A stretch of DNA of 52,513 bases, from contig CALBEV010000127.1 in assembly GCA_937891045.1 (NCBI GenBank), forward strand, positions 1 to 52,513. Direction: 5' to 3'. A program made the translations under genes and the position numbers. The notes below the pieces were generated by a model, which was given only the letters and a program-made list of their open reading frames with translations, ran no database searches and was not told the DNA's origin. Positions 33,572 to 41,751 of the stretch are shown one piece after another; position 1 is the stretch's first letter; every line of letters begins with the position of its first letter. The DNA comes from an uncultured Burkholderiales bacterium. Its GTDB lineage: Bacteria > Pseudomonadota > Gammaproteobacteria > Burkholderiales > Burkholderiaceae.

Positions 33572-33589
33572 TTGACAATTGAATGACAG
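33572..33589 (-). promoter_or_regulatory. Pho-box-like site upstream of sixA
   Basis: On the minus strand: CTGTCAT-TCAA-TTGTCAA, two 7-base repeats with a 4-base spacer. 12 of 14 repeat positions match the E. coli PhoB consensus CTGTCAT-N4-CTGTCAY. It is the best of six such sites between 33.5 and 42.7 kb and lies 48 bases before the sixA ATG. Confidence 0.6.
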
Positions 33590-33599
33590 ACAAAGCATT

Positions 33600-33617
33600 T
33601 TTTCATTGAAATTTCAT
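33600..33617 (+). promoter_or_regulatory. Pho-box-like site upstream of ugd
   Basis: TTTTCAT-TGAA-ATTTCAT: two TCAT-containing repeats 11 bases apart, with 10 of 14 consensus positions matched, 62 bases before the ugd ATG. Weak alone; supported by the neighbouring sites. Confidence 0.35.
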
Positions 33618-33678
33618 GCGATTGACACTGAATTGAAACAAGCCCTTCCTAGCATCAGACAACTTTCAAAGAGGTGCT

Positions 33679-34998
33679 ATGAATATTGCCGTGTTTGGAA
33701 CTGGTTATGTAGGTTTGGTGCAAGGTGCCATTTTGGCAGACGCAGGACATCAAGTGTTCTGCGTCGATATTGATGAACATAAATTAGACCGGTTGCGCAA
33801 GGGCGACATTCCCATCTTTGAACCTGGCTTGGAGCCGATTGTGAAATCCAATCATGCTGAACAGCGTTTGGATTTCACTTCCGATGCGGCACAAGCTATT
33901 GTGAACTCAGACATTTTGTTCATTGCGGTAGGCACGCCACCCGATGAAGATGGCAGCGCAGACTTGAAGCATGTGTTGGCAGCGGCCAAAACCATTGCCA
34001 CCCACATGCAGCGCTACTGCGTGATCGTCAACAAATCGACCGTGCCTGTGGGCACGGCCGATCAAGTCACCAAGGTGGTTCAGCAAACATTGAAGGCCAG
34101 AGGCGTGGACATTGAATTTGACGTGGTGTCCAACCCCGAGTTTTTGAAAGAAGGTGCGGCTGTTGCCGATTGCCAGCGCCCAGACCGCATCGTCATTGGC
34201 ACCAGCAGTAGCCGCGCCGAAAAAATGTTGCGTGAACTCTACGAGCCGTTCAACCGCAACCACGAAAAAATCATCGTCATGGATGTGCGCAGTGCCGAGC
34301 TCACCAAGTACGCGGCCAACTGCATGCTGGCCACCAAAATCAGTTTCATGAATGAAATGGCCAACTTGGCCGAACGGGTGGGTGCAGACATTGAATCGGT
34401 GCGCTTAGGGATTGGTAGCGATCAACGTATTGGCTACCACTTCATTTATGCAGGTGCTGGTTATGGTGGCAGTTGCTTTCCCAAAGATGTCAGCGCCCTG
34501 GTGAAAACAGCACAGGGCATGGGCTTTGAGCCGCTTATCTTGCATGCCGTGGAAGCCCGCAACCAAGCGCAAAAGCAAGTCCTCTTCCACAAAGTCAAGG
34601 CCTACTTCAAAGGTGACTTGAAGGACAAAACCATTGCGCTGTGGGGATTGGCTTTCAAGCCCAATACCGATGACATGCGCGAAGCGCCCAGCCGGGTGTT
34701 GATGGAGGCTTTGTGGGCCGAAGGCGCCAAAGTGCAAGCCTATGACCCAGCAGCCATGGAAGAAGCTCAACACCTGTATGGCAACAAAGCAGGTTTGCTT
34801 TTGGCAGGCACCAAGGAGGCCGCATTGAACAACGCTGACGTGTTGGTCATCATGACCGAGTGGCGACAGTTCAAAGCCCCCAATTTGGATGTCATCAAAC
34901 AAGCCCTCAAGTCACCCGCCATCTTTGACGGGCGCAATTTGTTCGAGCCCGCCCGCATGAAAGAACGCGGCATCGACTACTTTGGCATCGGTCGCTGA
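33679..34998 (+). CDS. ugd: UDP-glucose 6-dehydrogenase
   Basis: Oxidises UDP-glucose to UDP-glucuronate with 2 NAD+. The 439-residue protein shows the NAD-binding GTGYVG motif (residues 7-12), STVPVGT near 118 and the catalytic Cys266 in GYGGSCFPKDVSAL. AGAGGT precedes the ATG. In the context of an Agt-like glycosyltransferase downstream, UDP-glucuronate would be the donor for glucuronosyl-diacylglycerol. A Pho-box-like site lies upstream. Capsule or lipopolysaccharide precursor supply is an alternative role. Confidence 0.95.
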   Translation: MNIAVFGTGYVGLVQGAILADAGHQVFCVDIDEHKLDRLRKGDIPIFEPGLEPIVKSNHAEQRLDFTSDAAQAIVNSDILFIAVGTPPDEDGSADLKHVLAAAKTIATHMQRYCVIVNKSTVPVGTADQVTKVVQQTLKARGVDIEFDVVSNPEFLKEGAAVADCQRPDRIVIGTSSSRAEKMLRELYEPFNRNHEKIIVMDVRSAELTKYAANCMLATKISFMNEMANLAERVGADIESVRLGIGSDQRIGYHFIYAGAGYGGSCFPKDVSALVKTAQGMGFEPLILHAVEARNQAQKQVLFHKVKAYFKGDLKDKTIALWGLAFKPNTDDMREAPSRVLMEALWAEGAKVQAYDPAAMEEAQHLYGNKAGLLLAGTKEAALNNADVLVIMTEWRQFKAPNLDVIKQALKSPAIFDGRNLFEPARMKERGIDYFGIGR

Positions 34999-35006
34999 GC
35001 TGCTGC

Positions 35007-35036
35007 GGCCCCAGCGTTTCTGGGGTCAGTATTTTT
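35007..35036. terminator. hairpin between ugd and ppk2 (convergent)
   Basis: CCCCAG (35009-35014) and CTGGGG (35020-35025) form a 6-bp stem with a 5-base loop, followed by TCAGTATTTTT. It lies 11 bases after the ugd stop. Confidence 0.55.
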
Positions 35037-35943
35037 CTGGCACATAAATCTCAGCAGGTACGGGGTGGCGGCTGTAGTCGGGGTTGCGCACGCGCGCTGG
35101 CAAGCTGATGTCCGCGTGGGGCACTTCCTCGTAGGGCATGAGTGACAGCAAGTGGTCGATGCAATTCAAGCGGGCCTTCTTCTTGTCCACGGCTTGCACG
35201 ACCCACCAAGGGGCTTCGGGAATGTGGGTGCGCTCGATCATGGTTTCTTTGGCCCGTGTGTAGGCCTCCCAGCGACGGCGGCTTTCCAAGTCCATGGGAC
35301 TGAGTTTCCATTGCTTTAAAGGGTCGTGAATACGCCCCAAGAAGCGGGCGTGCTGCTCGTCGTCCGTGATAGAAAACCAATACTTCACCAGCTTGATGCC
35401 ACTGCGCACCAGCATCTTTTCAAATTCGGGCACGGTGCGGAAAAACTCTTCGTACTCGTCGTCATTGCAAAAACCCATGACGCGCTCGACACCCGCACGG
35501 TTGTACCAACTGCGGTCGAACAATACAATTTCACCCGCTGCTGGCAGGTGCGCGGTGTAGCGCTGGAAGTACCACTGGGTGCGTTCACGGTCGTTGGGTG
35601 CGGGCAGGGCGGCCACACGGCAAATACGCGGGTTCAAGCGCTGCGTGATGCGTTTTATGGCGCCCCCTTTGCCAGCGGCATCACGGCCTTCAAAAATAAT
35701 CACCACCTTGGACTTGCTGGCCACCACCCAGTCTTGCAGCTTCACCAACTCGCCTTGTAATTTCAGCAAGGTTTTGAAGTACTGCAGCCGCTCTCCCTTG
35801 AGGGTTTGGACATCTTGGTCACTGCCGGGATCCAGATCGTCAAATTCCATTTCCAACTCTTCATCCAAGCTGTCAAGCATGTCCTCCCGGATGCGCAGCA
35901 TCTGGGCTTGATCAATCACTTCGGATTTGTCGTTGGTGGGCAT
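35026..35943 (-). CDS. ppk2: polyphosphate kinase 2
   Basis: PPK2 transfers phosphate between polyphosphate and nucleotides. The 305-residue protein contains Walker A GRDAAGKGG (86-94), the lid module (AALPAPNDRERTQWYFQRY) and Walker B EIVLFDRSWYNRAGVERVMGF. It lies 29 bases after the lipid glycosyltransferase in the same direction and probably shares its promoter. That position points to a phosphate-related role, consistent with mobilising stored polyphosphate. The class (nucleoside mono- or diphosphate as acceptor) cannot be read from sequence alone. Confidence 0.93.
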   Translation of the reverse strand: MPTNDKSEVIDQAQMLRIREDMLDSLDEELEMEFDDLDPGSDQDVQTLKGERLQYFKTLLKLQGELVKLQDWVVASKSKVVIIFEGRDAAGKGGAIKRITQRLNPRICRVAALPAPNDRERTQWYFQRYTAHLPAAGEIVLFDRSWYNRAGVERVMGFCNDDEYEEFFRTVPEFEKMLVRSGIKLVKYWFSITDDEQHARFLGRIHDPLKQWKLSPMDLESRRRWEAYTRAKETMIERTHIPEAPWWVVQAVDKKKARLNCIDHLLSLMPYEEVPHADISLPARVRNPDYSRHPVPAEIYVPEKY

Positions 35944-35972
35944 GGTGTTTTCCGATTCAAAGTGGAGCGTGT

Positions 35973-37145
35973 TCAGGCGCTGGCCATGGGAAAGCCCAAA
36001 CTGAAGGACGCCGTGTGCTGATGCATGACCAAGTGAAAGACACCTTCTGTCCGTTCAACGATCATGCGCCAACTCAGGGCACGTGCGCTGGCGCACGCTT
36101 GAAGGGACACATGCTGCATCAATTCTTTGTTGTTCAGCAGGGCCTGCACACCCATTTCAAAATCAACCTCAGAGTGCGTTCGAGCCAGCATGCCATTGAC
36201 GCCACTTTGAATCAATTCACCAGCAGCGGCATGGTCAAACGCCACCACGGCCAAACCCGATGCCATGGCCTCCAGCGTGACATTTCCAAAAGTTTCAGTC
36301 TGACTGGCAAACGCAAAAATATCTGCACTGGCATAGTGCGATGCCAATGACGCGCAAGTTTGAAAGCCTGCAAAGATCACATCGGGGTGGGCTTTTTCCA
36401 AGCCGTCGCGCATCGGACCGTCACCAACCAACACCAGCTTGATGTCTTTGTGCTGTCGCTTGAGATTCTGATAAGTCTGAATGACCAGCTTGATATTCTT
36501 TTCAGGTGCCAAGCGTCCGACATACAACAAAACGCGCGTATCTTCATCGGCGCCCCATGCTTGCCGCAACGAAGCGCTGCGGTGCGACGGCGAGAAAGTC
36601 TCGGTGTCAACACCTCTGGGCACCACCGATAAATGCCTGAACCCGGCATGGCTGAGTTCATCTTGCAGCTGTGCGGTGGGCACCATGGTGGCTTGCGCAG
36701 CGTTGTGGAATTTTTTCAAATAAGCCATGATCGCGCCACTCAACCATCCAATGCCGTAGTGCTGACTGTAGGCGTGGAAGTTGGTTCTAAAGTCGGTGCT
36801 GATGGGCAGTTTTAATTTCTTGGCTACTTGCAGTGCCGACCAACCCAAGGGGCCTTCGGTGGCAATGTGAACAATGTCGGGGCGTTGATGCGACCACAAA
36901 CGGGTGAGTGCTCTTTTGGCAGGCAAGCCCATTCGCAATTGCTTGTAAAAAGGGATGGGCAAACCCTTGACCAAAATTTCTCGGTACCGATCTTTGGTGA
37001 TGGCGGTATCGCTGGCTTGCTGCCTGGGTCGAATCAACCACAAGACATGGCCATTTTGCTCAAGTCCTTCGACAATTTTGGAGAGGGTATGGGCGACACC
37101 GTTGATATCCGGAGGATAGGTTTCTGTTACCACCGCAATGTTCAT
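35973..37145 (-). CDS. GT4 glycosyltransferase, Agt/SqdX-like (lipid glycosyltransferase)
   Basis: A 390-residue GT-B enzyme. The N-terminus (MNIAVVTETYPPDINGVAHTLSKIVEGLEQNGH) and RPDIVHIATEGPLGWSAL are characteristic of the family containing SqdX and the bacterial Agt diacylglycerol glycosyltransferases. VPRGVDTETFSP and the C-terminal EAMASGLAVVAFDHAA motif with conserved Glu complete the GT4 signature. Agt enzymes make monoglucosyl- and glucuronosyl-diacylglycerol in phosphate-starved cells. The frame is open to 37199; 37145 is chosen to match family N-termini. A mannosyltransferase role cannot be excluded. Confidence 0.82.
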   Translation of the reverse strand: MNIAVVTETYPPDINGVAHTLSKIVEGLEQNGHVLWLIRPRQQASDTAITKDRYREILVKGLPIPFYKQLRMGLPAKRALTRLWSHQRPDIVHIATEGPLGWSALQVAKKLKLPISTDFRTNFHAYSQHYGIGWLSGAIMAYLKKFHNAAQATMVPTAQLQDELSHAGFRHLSVVPRGVDTETFSPSHRSASLRQAWGADEDTRVLLYVGRLAPEKNIKLVIQTYQNLKRQHKDIKLVLVGDGPMRDGLEKAHPDVIFAGFQTCASLASHYASADIFAFASQTETFGNVTLEAMASGLAVVAFDHAAAGELIQSGVNGMLARTHSEVDFEMGVQALLNNKELMQHVSLQACASARALSWRMIVERTEGVFHLVMHQHTASFSLGFPMASA

Positions 37146-37221
37146 GTGCGGTCGATGGGTGCCAATCCGCTCTACTTGAATATCAGCATCTTTATTCATG
37201 CCATGACTATGAACTGCAATT

Positions 37222-37239
37222 GCAACAGTTTCATGACAA
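37222..37239 (-). promoter_or_regulatory. Pho-box-like site upstream of the Agt-like gene
   Basis: Minus strand TTGTCAT-GAAA-CTGTTGC, 10 of 14 repeat positions matched, 77 bases before ATG 37145 and 23 before ATG 37199. It sits back to back with a second site at 37245-37262 for the divergent gene. Confidence 0.4.
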
Positions 37240-37244
37240 TTTGA

Positions 37245-37262
37245 ATGTCATGAAATTTTCAT
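37245..37262 (+). promoter_or_regulatory. Pho-box-like site upstream of the Mpo1-like gene
   Basis: Plus strand ATGTCAT-GAAA-TTTTCAT, 11 of 14 repeat positions matched, 48 bases before ATG 37310. The spacer is AT-rich as in the PhoB consensus. Confidence 0.45.
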
Positions 37263-37309
37263 GTGAAAACGTGACATTTCAGTGGCACCTTTCACTCACA
37301 GGAGATTTC

Positions 37310-37921
37310 ATGCGTCAACTTTTGCAGACCCTTCAAACGCAACGCTGGGACGACCACCGCTATTACCACCACAGCCGCGTCAACCAAGCCTTGCATTTGA
37401 TCAGTGCCATTTCCTTTTTGGTGGCCTATGTTTACTTGTTCATCGATCCCGTGGTGTCGGCCTTGATTGCATGGTTGATTTCGATGACCACTCGCCAGAT
37501 TGGCCACTTTTTCTTCGAACCCAAAGGGTTTGACGAAGTAAACCAAGCCACCCACGAGTACAAGGAAGAAATCAAGGTCGGCTACAACTTGAACCGTAAA
37601 ATCGTTTTGCTCAGCATCTGCGCGGCCATCCCCGTGGTGGCCTATTGGATGCCGCAGTATTTGGCTTGGGCTGTGCCAGAGGCTTACGAAGACACACCGG
37701 TTCGCATGACCGCCATGGCTTGGTTGTTTTTAGGTATCGCTGGTTTGTTGTTTCGCGTGTTGCAACTTTGGAAGCAAGAAAGCTTGACGGCTGGTTTGGC
37801 ATGGGCGTTCAAAATCATCACCGACCCGTTCCATGACATCAAGCTTTACTACAAGTCACCTTTGCATTTGATGCGTGGTGAATGGATCGATCCCATGGAC
37901 CACGTTGGTCATCAGCATTAA
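37310..37921 (+). CDS. Mpo1/DUF962-like membrane protein
   Basis: A 203-residue membrane protein with about four hydrophobic helices. The residues HHSRVNQALHLISAISFLVAY and RQIGHFFFEPKGF resemble the N..H and iGH.(f/y)fE motifs of Mpo1/YGL010w-type proteins, whose yeast member is an iron-dependent dioxygenase acting on 2-hydroxy fatty acids. Enzymatic function here is inferred. ATG 37310 is chosen for its CAGGAG ribosome site; the frame extends upstream to 37220 but would cover the Pho-box-like site. Its stop overlaps the end of the convergent aminotransferase gene by 4 bases. Confidence 0.6.
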   Translation: MRQLLQTLQTQRWDDHRYYHHSRVNQALHLISAISFLVAYVYLFIDPVVSALIAWLISMTTRQIGHFFFEPKGFDEVNQATHEYKEEIKVGYNLNRKIVLLSICAAIPVVAYWMPQYLAWAVPEAYEDTPVRMTAMAWLFLGIAGLLFRVLQLWKQESLTAGLAWAFKIITDPFHDIKLYYKSPLHLMRGEWIDPMDHVGHQH

Positions 37922-39588
37922 GCCCACCGCAGCCGCAACATTTCTTTCAGCACTTGCCGACGGATGTTGAGGTTGTTTTGATGTTCTGGGGTCCACCACC
38001 AACCATCTTCTTGCATGCGCTGCGCGGCTTTGATGAAGCGTTGGGTGAACAGCTCAAAGGTGGTGTTATCAAATTCAAAATTGAAAATCATGCGACCCGA
38101 CCCCACCCAACTGAGTGCAATGCCTTGTTCCCGCAAATAGTATTGAAGCATCCAGTTATAGCGGCTGGGCACATCAAACAGCACCGACCACACGGTTTCC
38201 ATGCCAGCCACATGCACAGGCAACTGAGCAGTCTGCAAGGCGGCATTCAGACTGTCTTGGCGCGATTGCCAAACCACAGAGGCTTGCTTGTATTGGGCTC
38301 TCACCTCGGGTGTTTGCAAACGGTGCAAAAACACATTCATGGTCGCCATCACATACGGGTGTGCATTGAAAGTGCCTCGCGCAAAACAAATATCCCCTGG
38401 CTTGTCTTCGCTAAACCGCTTCATCCATTGGGTCTTGCCACACACCACACCTACCGGCAAACCGCCGCCCAAGGTTTTGCCGTAAGTCACCATGTCGGCG
38501 CGGACGTCAAAGTATTCTTGCGCGCCGCCCGGTGCCAAGCGAAAGCCCAGAAACACCTCGTCCAAAATCAAGGCGATGCCTTTCTCGGTGCAGAGCTCGC
38601 GCAGTTGGGCCAACCACGTTTTGTAAGCGGCTTTGTCGTAATGCACTTGTCGTCCACCATCGACCAAGGTCGAGTCGGTGGGCGCGGCCTTGTTCACATG
38701 CATGGCTTGCAAAGGATTGACCAACACGCAGGCAATGTCTGTGCGGTTGCGCAGCACCCGCAAGGTGTTGGGGTGCATTTCATTGAGTGTCAAGGTGTCC
38801 GAAGAAGGTGGCATCGGATTGCCCGGCCCCGGCTGCACGTCATCCCACCAACCGTGATAAGCGCCAGTGAAGCGCACAATTTTGCGTTTCTTGCTGTGGT
38901 ATCTGGCCAAGCGCACGGCTTGCATCACGGCCTCGGTGCCGGACATGTGAAACGACACCTCGTCTTGACCGGAAATGGCGCAAAGTTGCTGCACGTTGTC
39001 CAGCACGCAGGGGTGGTAAGAGCCCAAGACGGGCCCGAGTTTGGCGGCCCTGTCGGCTCCTTCTTGGATGCAGCTTTTGTAAAAGTCCATGCCAAACAAA
39101 TTCACGCCATACGAGCCTGTGACGTCGATGAACTGGTTGCCGTCCAAATCGGTCAACCACACGCCCTGGCTTTCACGCCAAAAGCTACCTGTCTTGATGT
39201 GCTGCGCCAACACGCTGCGAAATTGAAACGGCACACGGTATTGGCTGATCAATTGCAAGTCCGACACCATCGGCTTGGTGGCGTCTGTTTGCGCCAAGGT
39301 TTGCGGGCTGCGCGACTGCAACTGTGCGCCCAGGTTTTGCAAGGCATGGCGTCTTTGCATGGCCACCGATGCAGGGGCACCATCGATGTCAAACCATTGG
39401 TCGCGGTTGTAGCTGTAGCCTGGGATCCACTTGGCTACGCGTTTGGCCATGCGCAAATGGCCGCCAAGCGAAGGGTGCTTGGCCAACGACAGTTGCAAGC
39501 GTTGGGTGACTTTCATCAGCAAGTTGATACCGACCAAGGCGGCAAGCCCCCAGGTGCCCACAACCAAAAGCGTTTCAAAACCATCCAT
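37918..39588 (-). CDS. membrane-anchored class III aminotransferase (GSA-aminomutase-like)
   Basis: A 556-residue PLP-dependent fold type I protein. One N-terminal membrane helix (about 5-24, TLLVVGTWGLAALVGINLLM) precedes a domain found in class III enzymes: DGNQFIDVTGSYGVNLFG, HMSGTEAVMQAVRLARYHSKKRKIVRFTGAYHG, LILDEVFLGFR and the PLP lysine K371 in YGKTLGGG. Known relatives include glutamate-1-semialdehyde 2,1-aminomutase, but this protein is longer and is membrane-tethered, so haem synthesis is unlikely. ATG 39588 is chosen for AGAGGT. It is divergent to phosphatidylserine decarboxylase. A membrane amino-lipid or sphingoid-type substrate is a guess from context. Confidence 0.82.
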   Translation of the reverse strand: MDGFETLLVVGTWGLAALVGINLLMKVTQRLQLSLAKHPSLGGHLRMAKRVAKWIPGYSYNRDQWFDIDGAPASVAMQRRHALQNLGAQLQSRSPQTLAQTDATKPMVSDLQLISQYRVPFQFRSVLAQHIKTGSFWRESQGVWLTDLDGNQFIDVTGSYGVNLFGMDFYKSCIQEGADRAAKLGPVLGSYHPCVLDNVQQLCAISGQDEVSFHMSGTEAVMQAVRLARYHSKKRKIVRFTGAYHGWWDDVQPGPGNPMPPSSDTLTLNEMHPNTLRVLRNRTDIACVLVNPLQAMHVNKAAPTDSTLVDGGRQVHYDKAAYKTWLAQLRELCTEKGIALILDEVFLGFRLAPGGAQEYFDVRADMVTYGKTLGGGLPVGVVCGKTQWMKRFSEDKPGDICFARGTFNAHPYVMATMNVFLHRLQTPEVRAQYKQASVVWQSRQDSLNAALQTAQLPVHVAGMETVWSVLFDVPSRYNWMLQYYLREQGIALSWVGSGRMIFNFEFDNTTFELFTQRFIKAAQRMQEDGWWWTPEHQNNLNIRRQVLKEMLRLRWA

Positions 39589-39620
39589 GTTGGTGACCTC
39601 TTTTTCGAAAACTCCTTTGT

Positions 39621-39638
39621 ATGACGCCAGGATGAAAA
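39621..39638 (-). promoter_or_regulatory. Pho-box-like site upstream of the aminotransferase gene
   Basis: Minus strand TTTTCAT-CCTG-GCGTCAT, 10 of 14 positions, 33 bases before ATG 39588. The spacer is GC-rich, so this is one of the weaker sites. It overlaps the ribosome site region of the divergent psd gene. Confidence 0.3.
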
Positions 39639-39639
39639 A

Positions 39640-40509
39640 ATGATGACTATTCGACAACTCTTTCAAAAAATAGGTGCCCACGAGGACCTGAACTTCTTGC
39701 TCACCAACCGGATTCCGCGCATCACACTGACGCATGTCATGGGCTGGTTCAGCCAAATTCGCACCCCTTGGGTGAAAAATACGTCCATCGCGGCTTGGCA
39801 ATTGATCGCCGATTTGGACTTGTCAGAAGCCAAGAAATCAAACTTTGACAGCTTGCATGACTGCTTCATCCGCGAGTTGAAGGAGGGTGCCAGACCGATT
39901 CACCCGGACCCGCAAGTGTTCACCAGCCCGTGTGACGGCATCATTGGGGCCATGGGCCGGGTAGAGGATGGCAAGCTTTACCAGGCCAAAGGTTTCCCCT
40001 ACACCCTGACAGATTTACTGGGCGACGAGGTTGCCAAAACACCTTGGGTCGATGGCCTCTACCTCACCATCCGCATCACCTCTTCCATGTACCACCGCTT
40101 TCATGCCCCCTTCGATGGCCGACTGACGCATGTCAAGTATTTTTCAGGCGACACCTGGAATGTGAACCCGGTGGCCTTGGCGCGGGTGGAGAAGTTGTTT
40201 TGCAAAAACGAACGTGCTTTGTTGAACTTGGAGATTGGCCCGCAAGCCTATCCCGTGGCCTTGGTGCCGGTGGCAGCCGTGTTGGTGGCCAGCATTCGGC
40301 TGCATGCCATCGACACCTTGCTGCACACCCGCTACAAAGGCCCGCACGATATTCCTTGCAATGCATCCTTTGTGAAAGGCGAAGAAATGGGTTGGTTTGA
40401 ACATGGCTCGACCATCTTGGTTTTCGTGCCCAAGTCCTTCGAATTCGTGCCCGAACTCACCACCGGCCAAGGGATTCAAATGGGACAGGCTTTGTTCAAG
40501 CTGCCTTGA
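39640..40509 (+). CDS. psd: phosphatidylserine decarboxylase
   Basis: Makes phosphatidylethanolamine from phosphatidylserine by a pyruvoyl cofactor formed by self-cleavage at Gly-Ser. The Ser257 cleavage site is in WFEHGSTILVF, and the family patterns FTSPCDGIIGAMGRVEDG and YHRFHAPFDGRL are present. The 289-residue length is typical of the proteobacterial proenzyme. ATG 39640 or 39643 both have CAGGA upstream. Its end overlaps the convergent LplT-like gene (14 bases). No pssA gene is in the window. Confidence 0.94.
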   Translation: MMTIRQLFQKIGAHEDLNFLLTNRIPRITLTHVMGWFSQIRTPWVKNTSIAAWQLIADLDLSEAKKSNFDSLHDCFIRELKEGARPIHPDPQVFTSPCDGIIGAMGRVEDGKLYQAKGFPYTLTDLLGDEVAKTPWVDGLYLTIRITSSMYHRFHAPFDGRLTHVKYFSGDTWNVNPVALARVEKLFCKNERALLNLEIGPQAYPVALVPVAAVLVASIRLHAIDTLLHTRYKGPHDIPCNASFVKGEEMGWFEHGSTILVFVPKSFEFVPELTTGQGIQMGQALFKLP

Positions 40510-41746
40510 CCACAGGCAGCGATGGCCGCACGTATTTCCAATACCGCCATTGCACGGCGGCCATGCCCAAGCACACCGCAGCGCCCAACAACCAGCTCAC
40601 ATCCACCACGCTGATGCCTGCATGAAGCAAGCCGCTGTAAATGCCCATCATGACCAAGATGTTGGTGTTTTCATTCACGTTTTGAACTGAAATCGAGCGG
40701 CCAGCGGTCAGCAACTGTGCTCCCCGGTGTTGCAGCATGGCATTCATGGGCACCACAAAAAATCCGCCCACCAAGCCCAGCACAAAGGTGAGTGCCATGG
40801 CCACTTCAGTGCTTTGCACCCAAACCATCAGGGGCAAGAGTGCACCCAACAACATGCCCACCATCAAGACCTTTGGCGCTTGTTGCAATGACACCGTGCG
40901 TGCTGCCAATGCCGCACCGGCAATCACACCCAAAGCGGTAGCGCCTTGCAAGTACGCCGCTTGCTCCAAGCTCAAGTGCAAGACCGCTTGTGCCCAAGCC
41001 AAGACCAGCAATTGCAAGGTGGCACCCACGCCCCAAAACAAGGTGGTGACCGACAGGCTGATGCTGCCCAAAGGGTCTCGCCAAAGCTTCAGATGGTCTT
41101 GCTTGAAGCGTTGCCAAACAGCCATGACATGCCATGCATGGGATGGATAGCGGACTCCGCTGTCTGGGATCAAGCGGTTGAGCCAAGCCGCCAGTCCATA
41201 CAGCAAGAGCACAGCAGCCAACGAGGCATTGAAGCGACTGCCTGAACCCAGCCAAAGGTTCAAGTCGGCGTAAAAAGACCAGCCTTGTAAACGTTCAGCC
41301 ACCAGCAGGCCACCCAGCATCACGCCAAACAATGCAGCGCACACGGTGCTGACCTCGATCCAACCATTGGCGCGAACCAATTGTTCGGCGGGCGTGAGTT
41401 CGGTGATCAAGCCGTACTTGGCAGGCGCATAAATGGCCGCCCCCAAGCCTGCCAAGCCAAAAGCCAACATGGGCGGCACACCGACCACCATGCCCATGCA
41501 AGCCATGGCCTTGATGCCGTTGGCCCACATCATGACGCGGCGCTTGGGCCAGGTGTCGGCCCAGGCACCCACCCAAGGCCCAAGCACCACATAAGAGAGG
41601 GTGAACATCAGCTTGAGCAAGGGAATCCAAAACACCGCATACCCCTGCTCGGCTAGCAACGCCATGGCCAACAGCAACAAAGCGTTGTCCGCCAATGCCG
41701 AGACAAACTGCGCAGCCAACAGGCTGGCAATGCCTGGCGCGGCCAT
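40496..41746 (-). CDS. lplT: LplT-like lysophospholipid transporter (MFS)
   Basis: A polytopic membrane protein of about 416 residues with roughly twelve helices. The start (ASLLAAQFVSALADNALLLLAMALL) and AIYAPAKYGLITELTPAEQLVRANGWIE are LplT signatures. LplT flips lysophosphatidylethanolamine inwards for reacylation by Aas. ATG 41746 is chosen because it leaves a 5-base gap to the upstream plcP-like gene; TTG 41755 would overlap it. No Aas acyltransferase is fused or adjacent. Downstream of plcP, it could salvage lysolipids produced during membrane turnover. Confidence 0.85.
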   Translation of the reverse strand: MAAPGIASLLAAQFVSALADNALLLLAMALLAEQGYAVFWIPLLKLMFTLSYVVLGPWVGAWADTWPKRRVMMWANGIKAMACMGMVVGVPPMLAFGLAGLGAAIYAPAKYGLITELTPAEQLVRANGWIEVSTVCAALFGVMLGGLLVAERLQGWSFYADLNLWLGSGSRFNASLAAVLLLYGLAAWLNRLIPDSGVRYPSHAWHVMAVWQRFKQDHLKLWRDPLGSISLSVTTLFWGVGATLQLLVLAWAQAVLHLSLEQAAYLQGATALGVIAGAALAARTVSLQQAPKVLMVGMLLGALLPLMVWVQSTEVAMALTFVLGLVGGFFVVPMNAMLQHRGAQLLTAGRSISVQNVNENTNILVMMGIYSGLLHAGISVVDVSWLLGAAVCLGMAAVQWRYWKYVRPSLPVVKAA

Positions 41747-41751
41747 GGGCT

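Noticed and set aside
37918..39588. Assignment as hemL (glutamate-1-semialdehyde aminomutase)
   Set aside because: Membrane helix, greater length and lipid-gene context differ from HemL; only the PLP family is secure.
37882..39624. A 580-codon plus-strand frame opposite the aminotransferase
   Set aside because: His/Gln-rich composition and complete overlap with a PLP enzyme with all motifs; antisense shadow.
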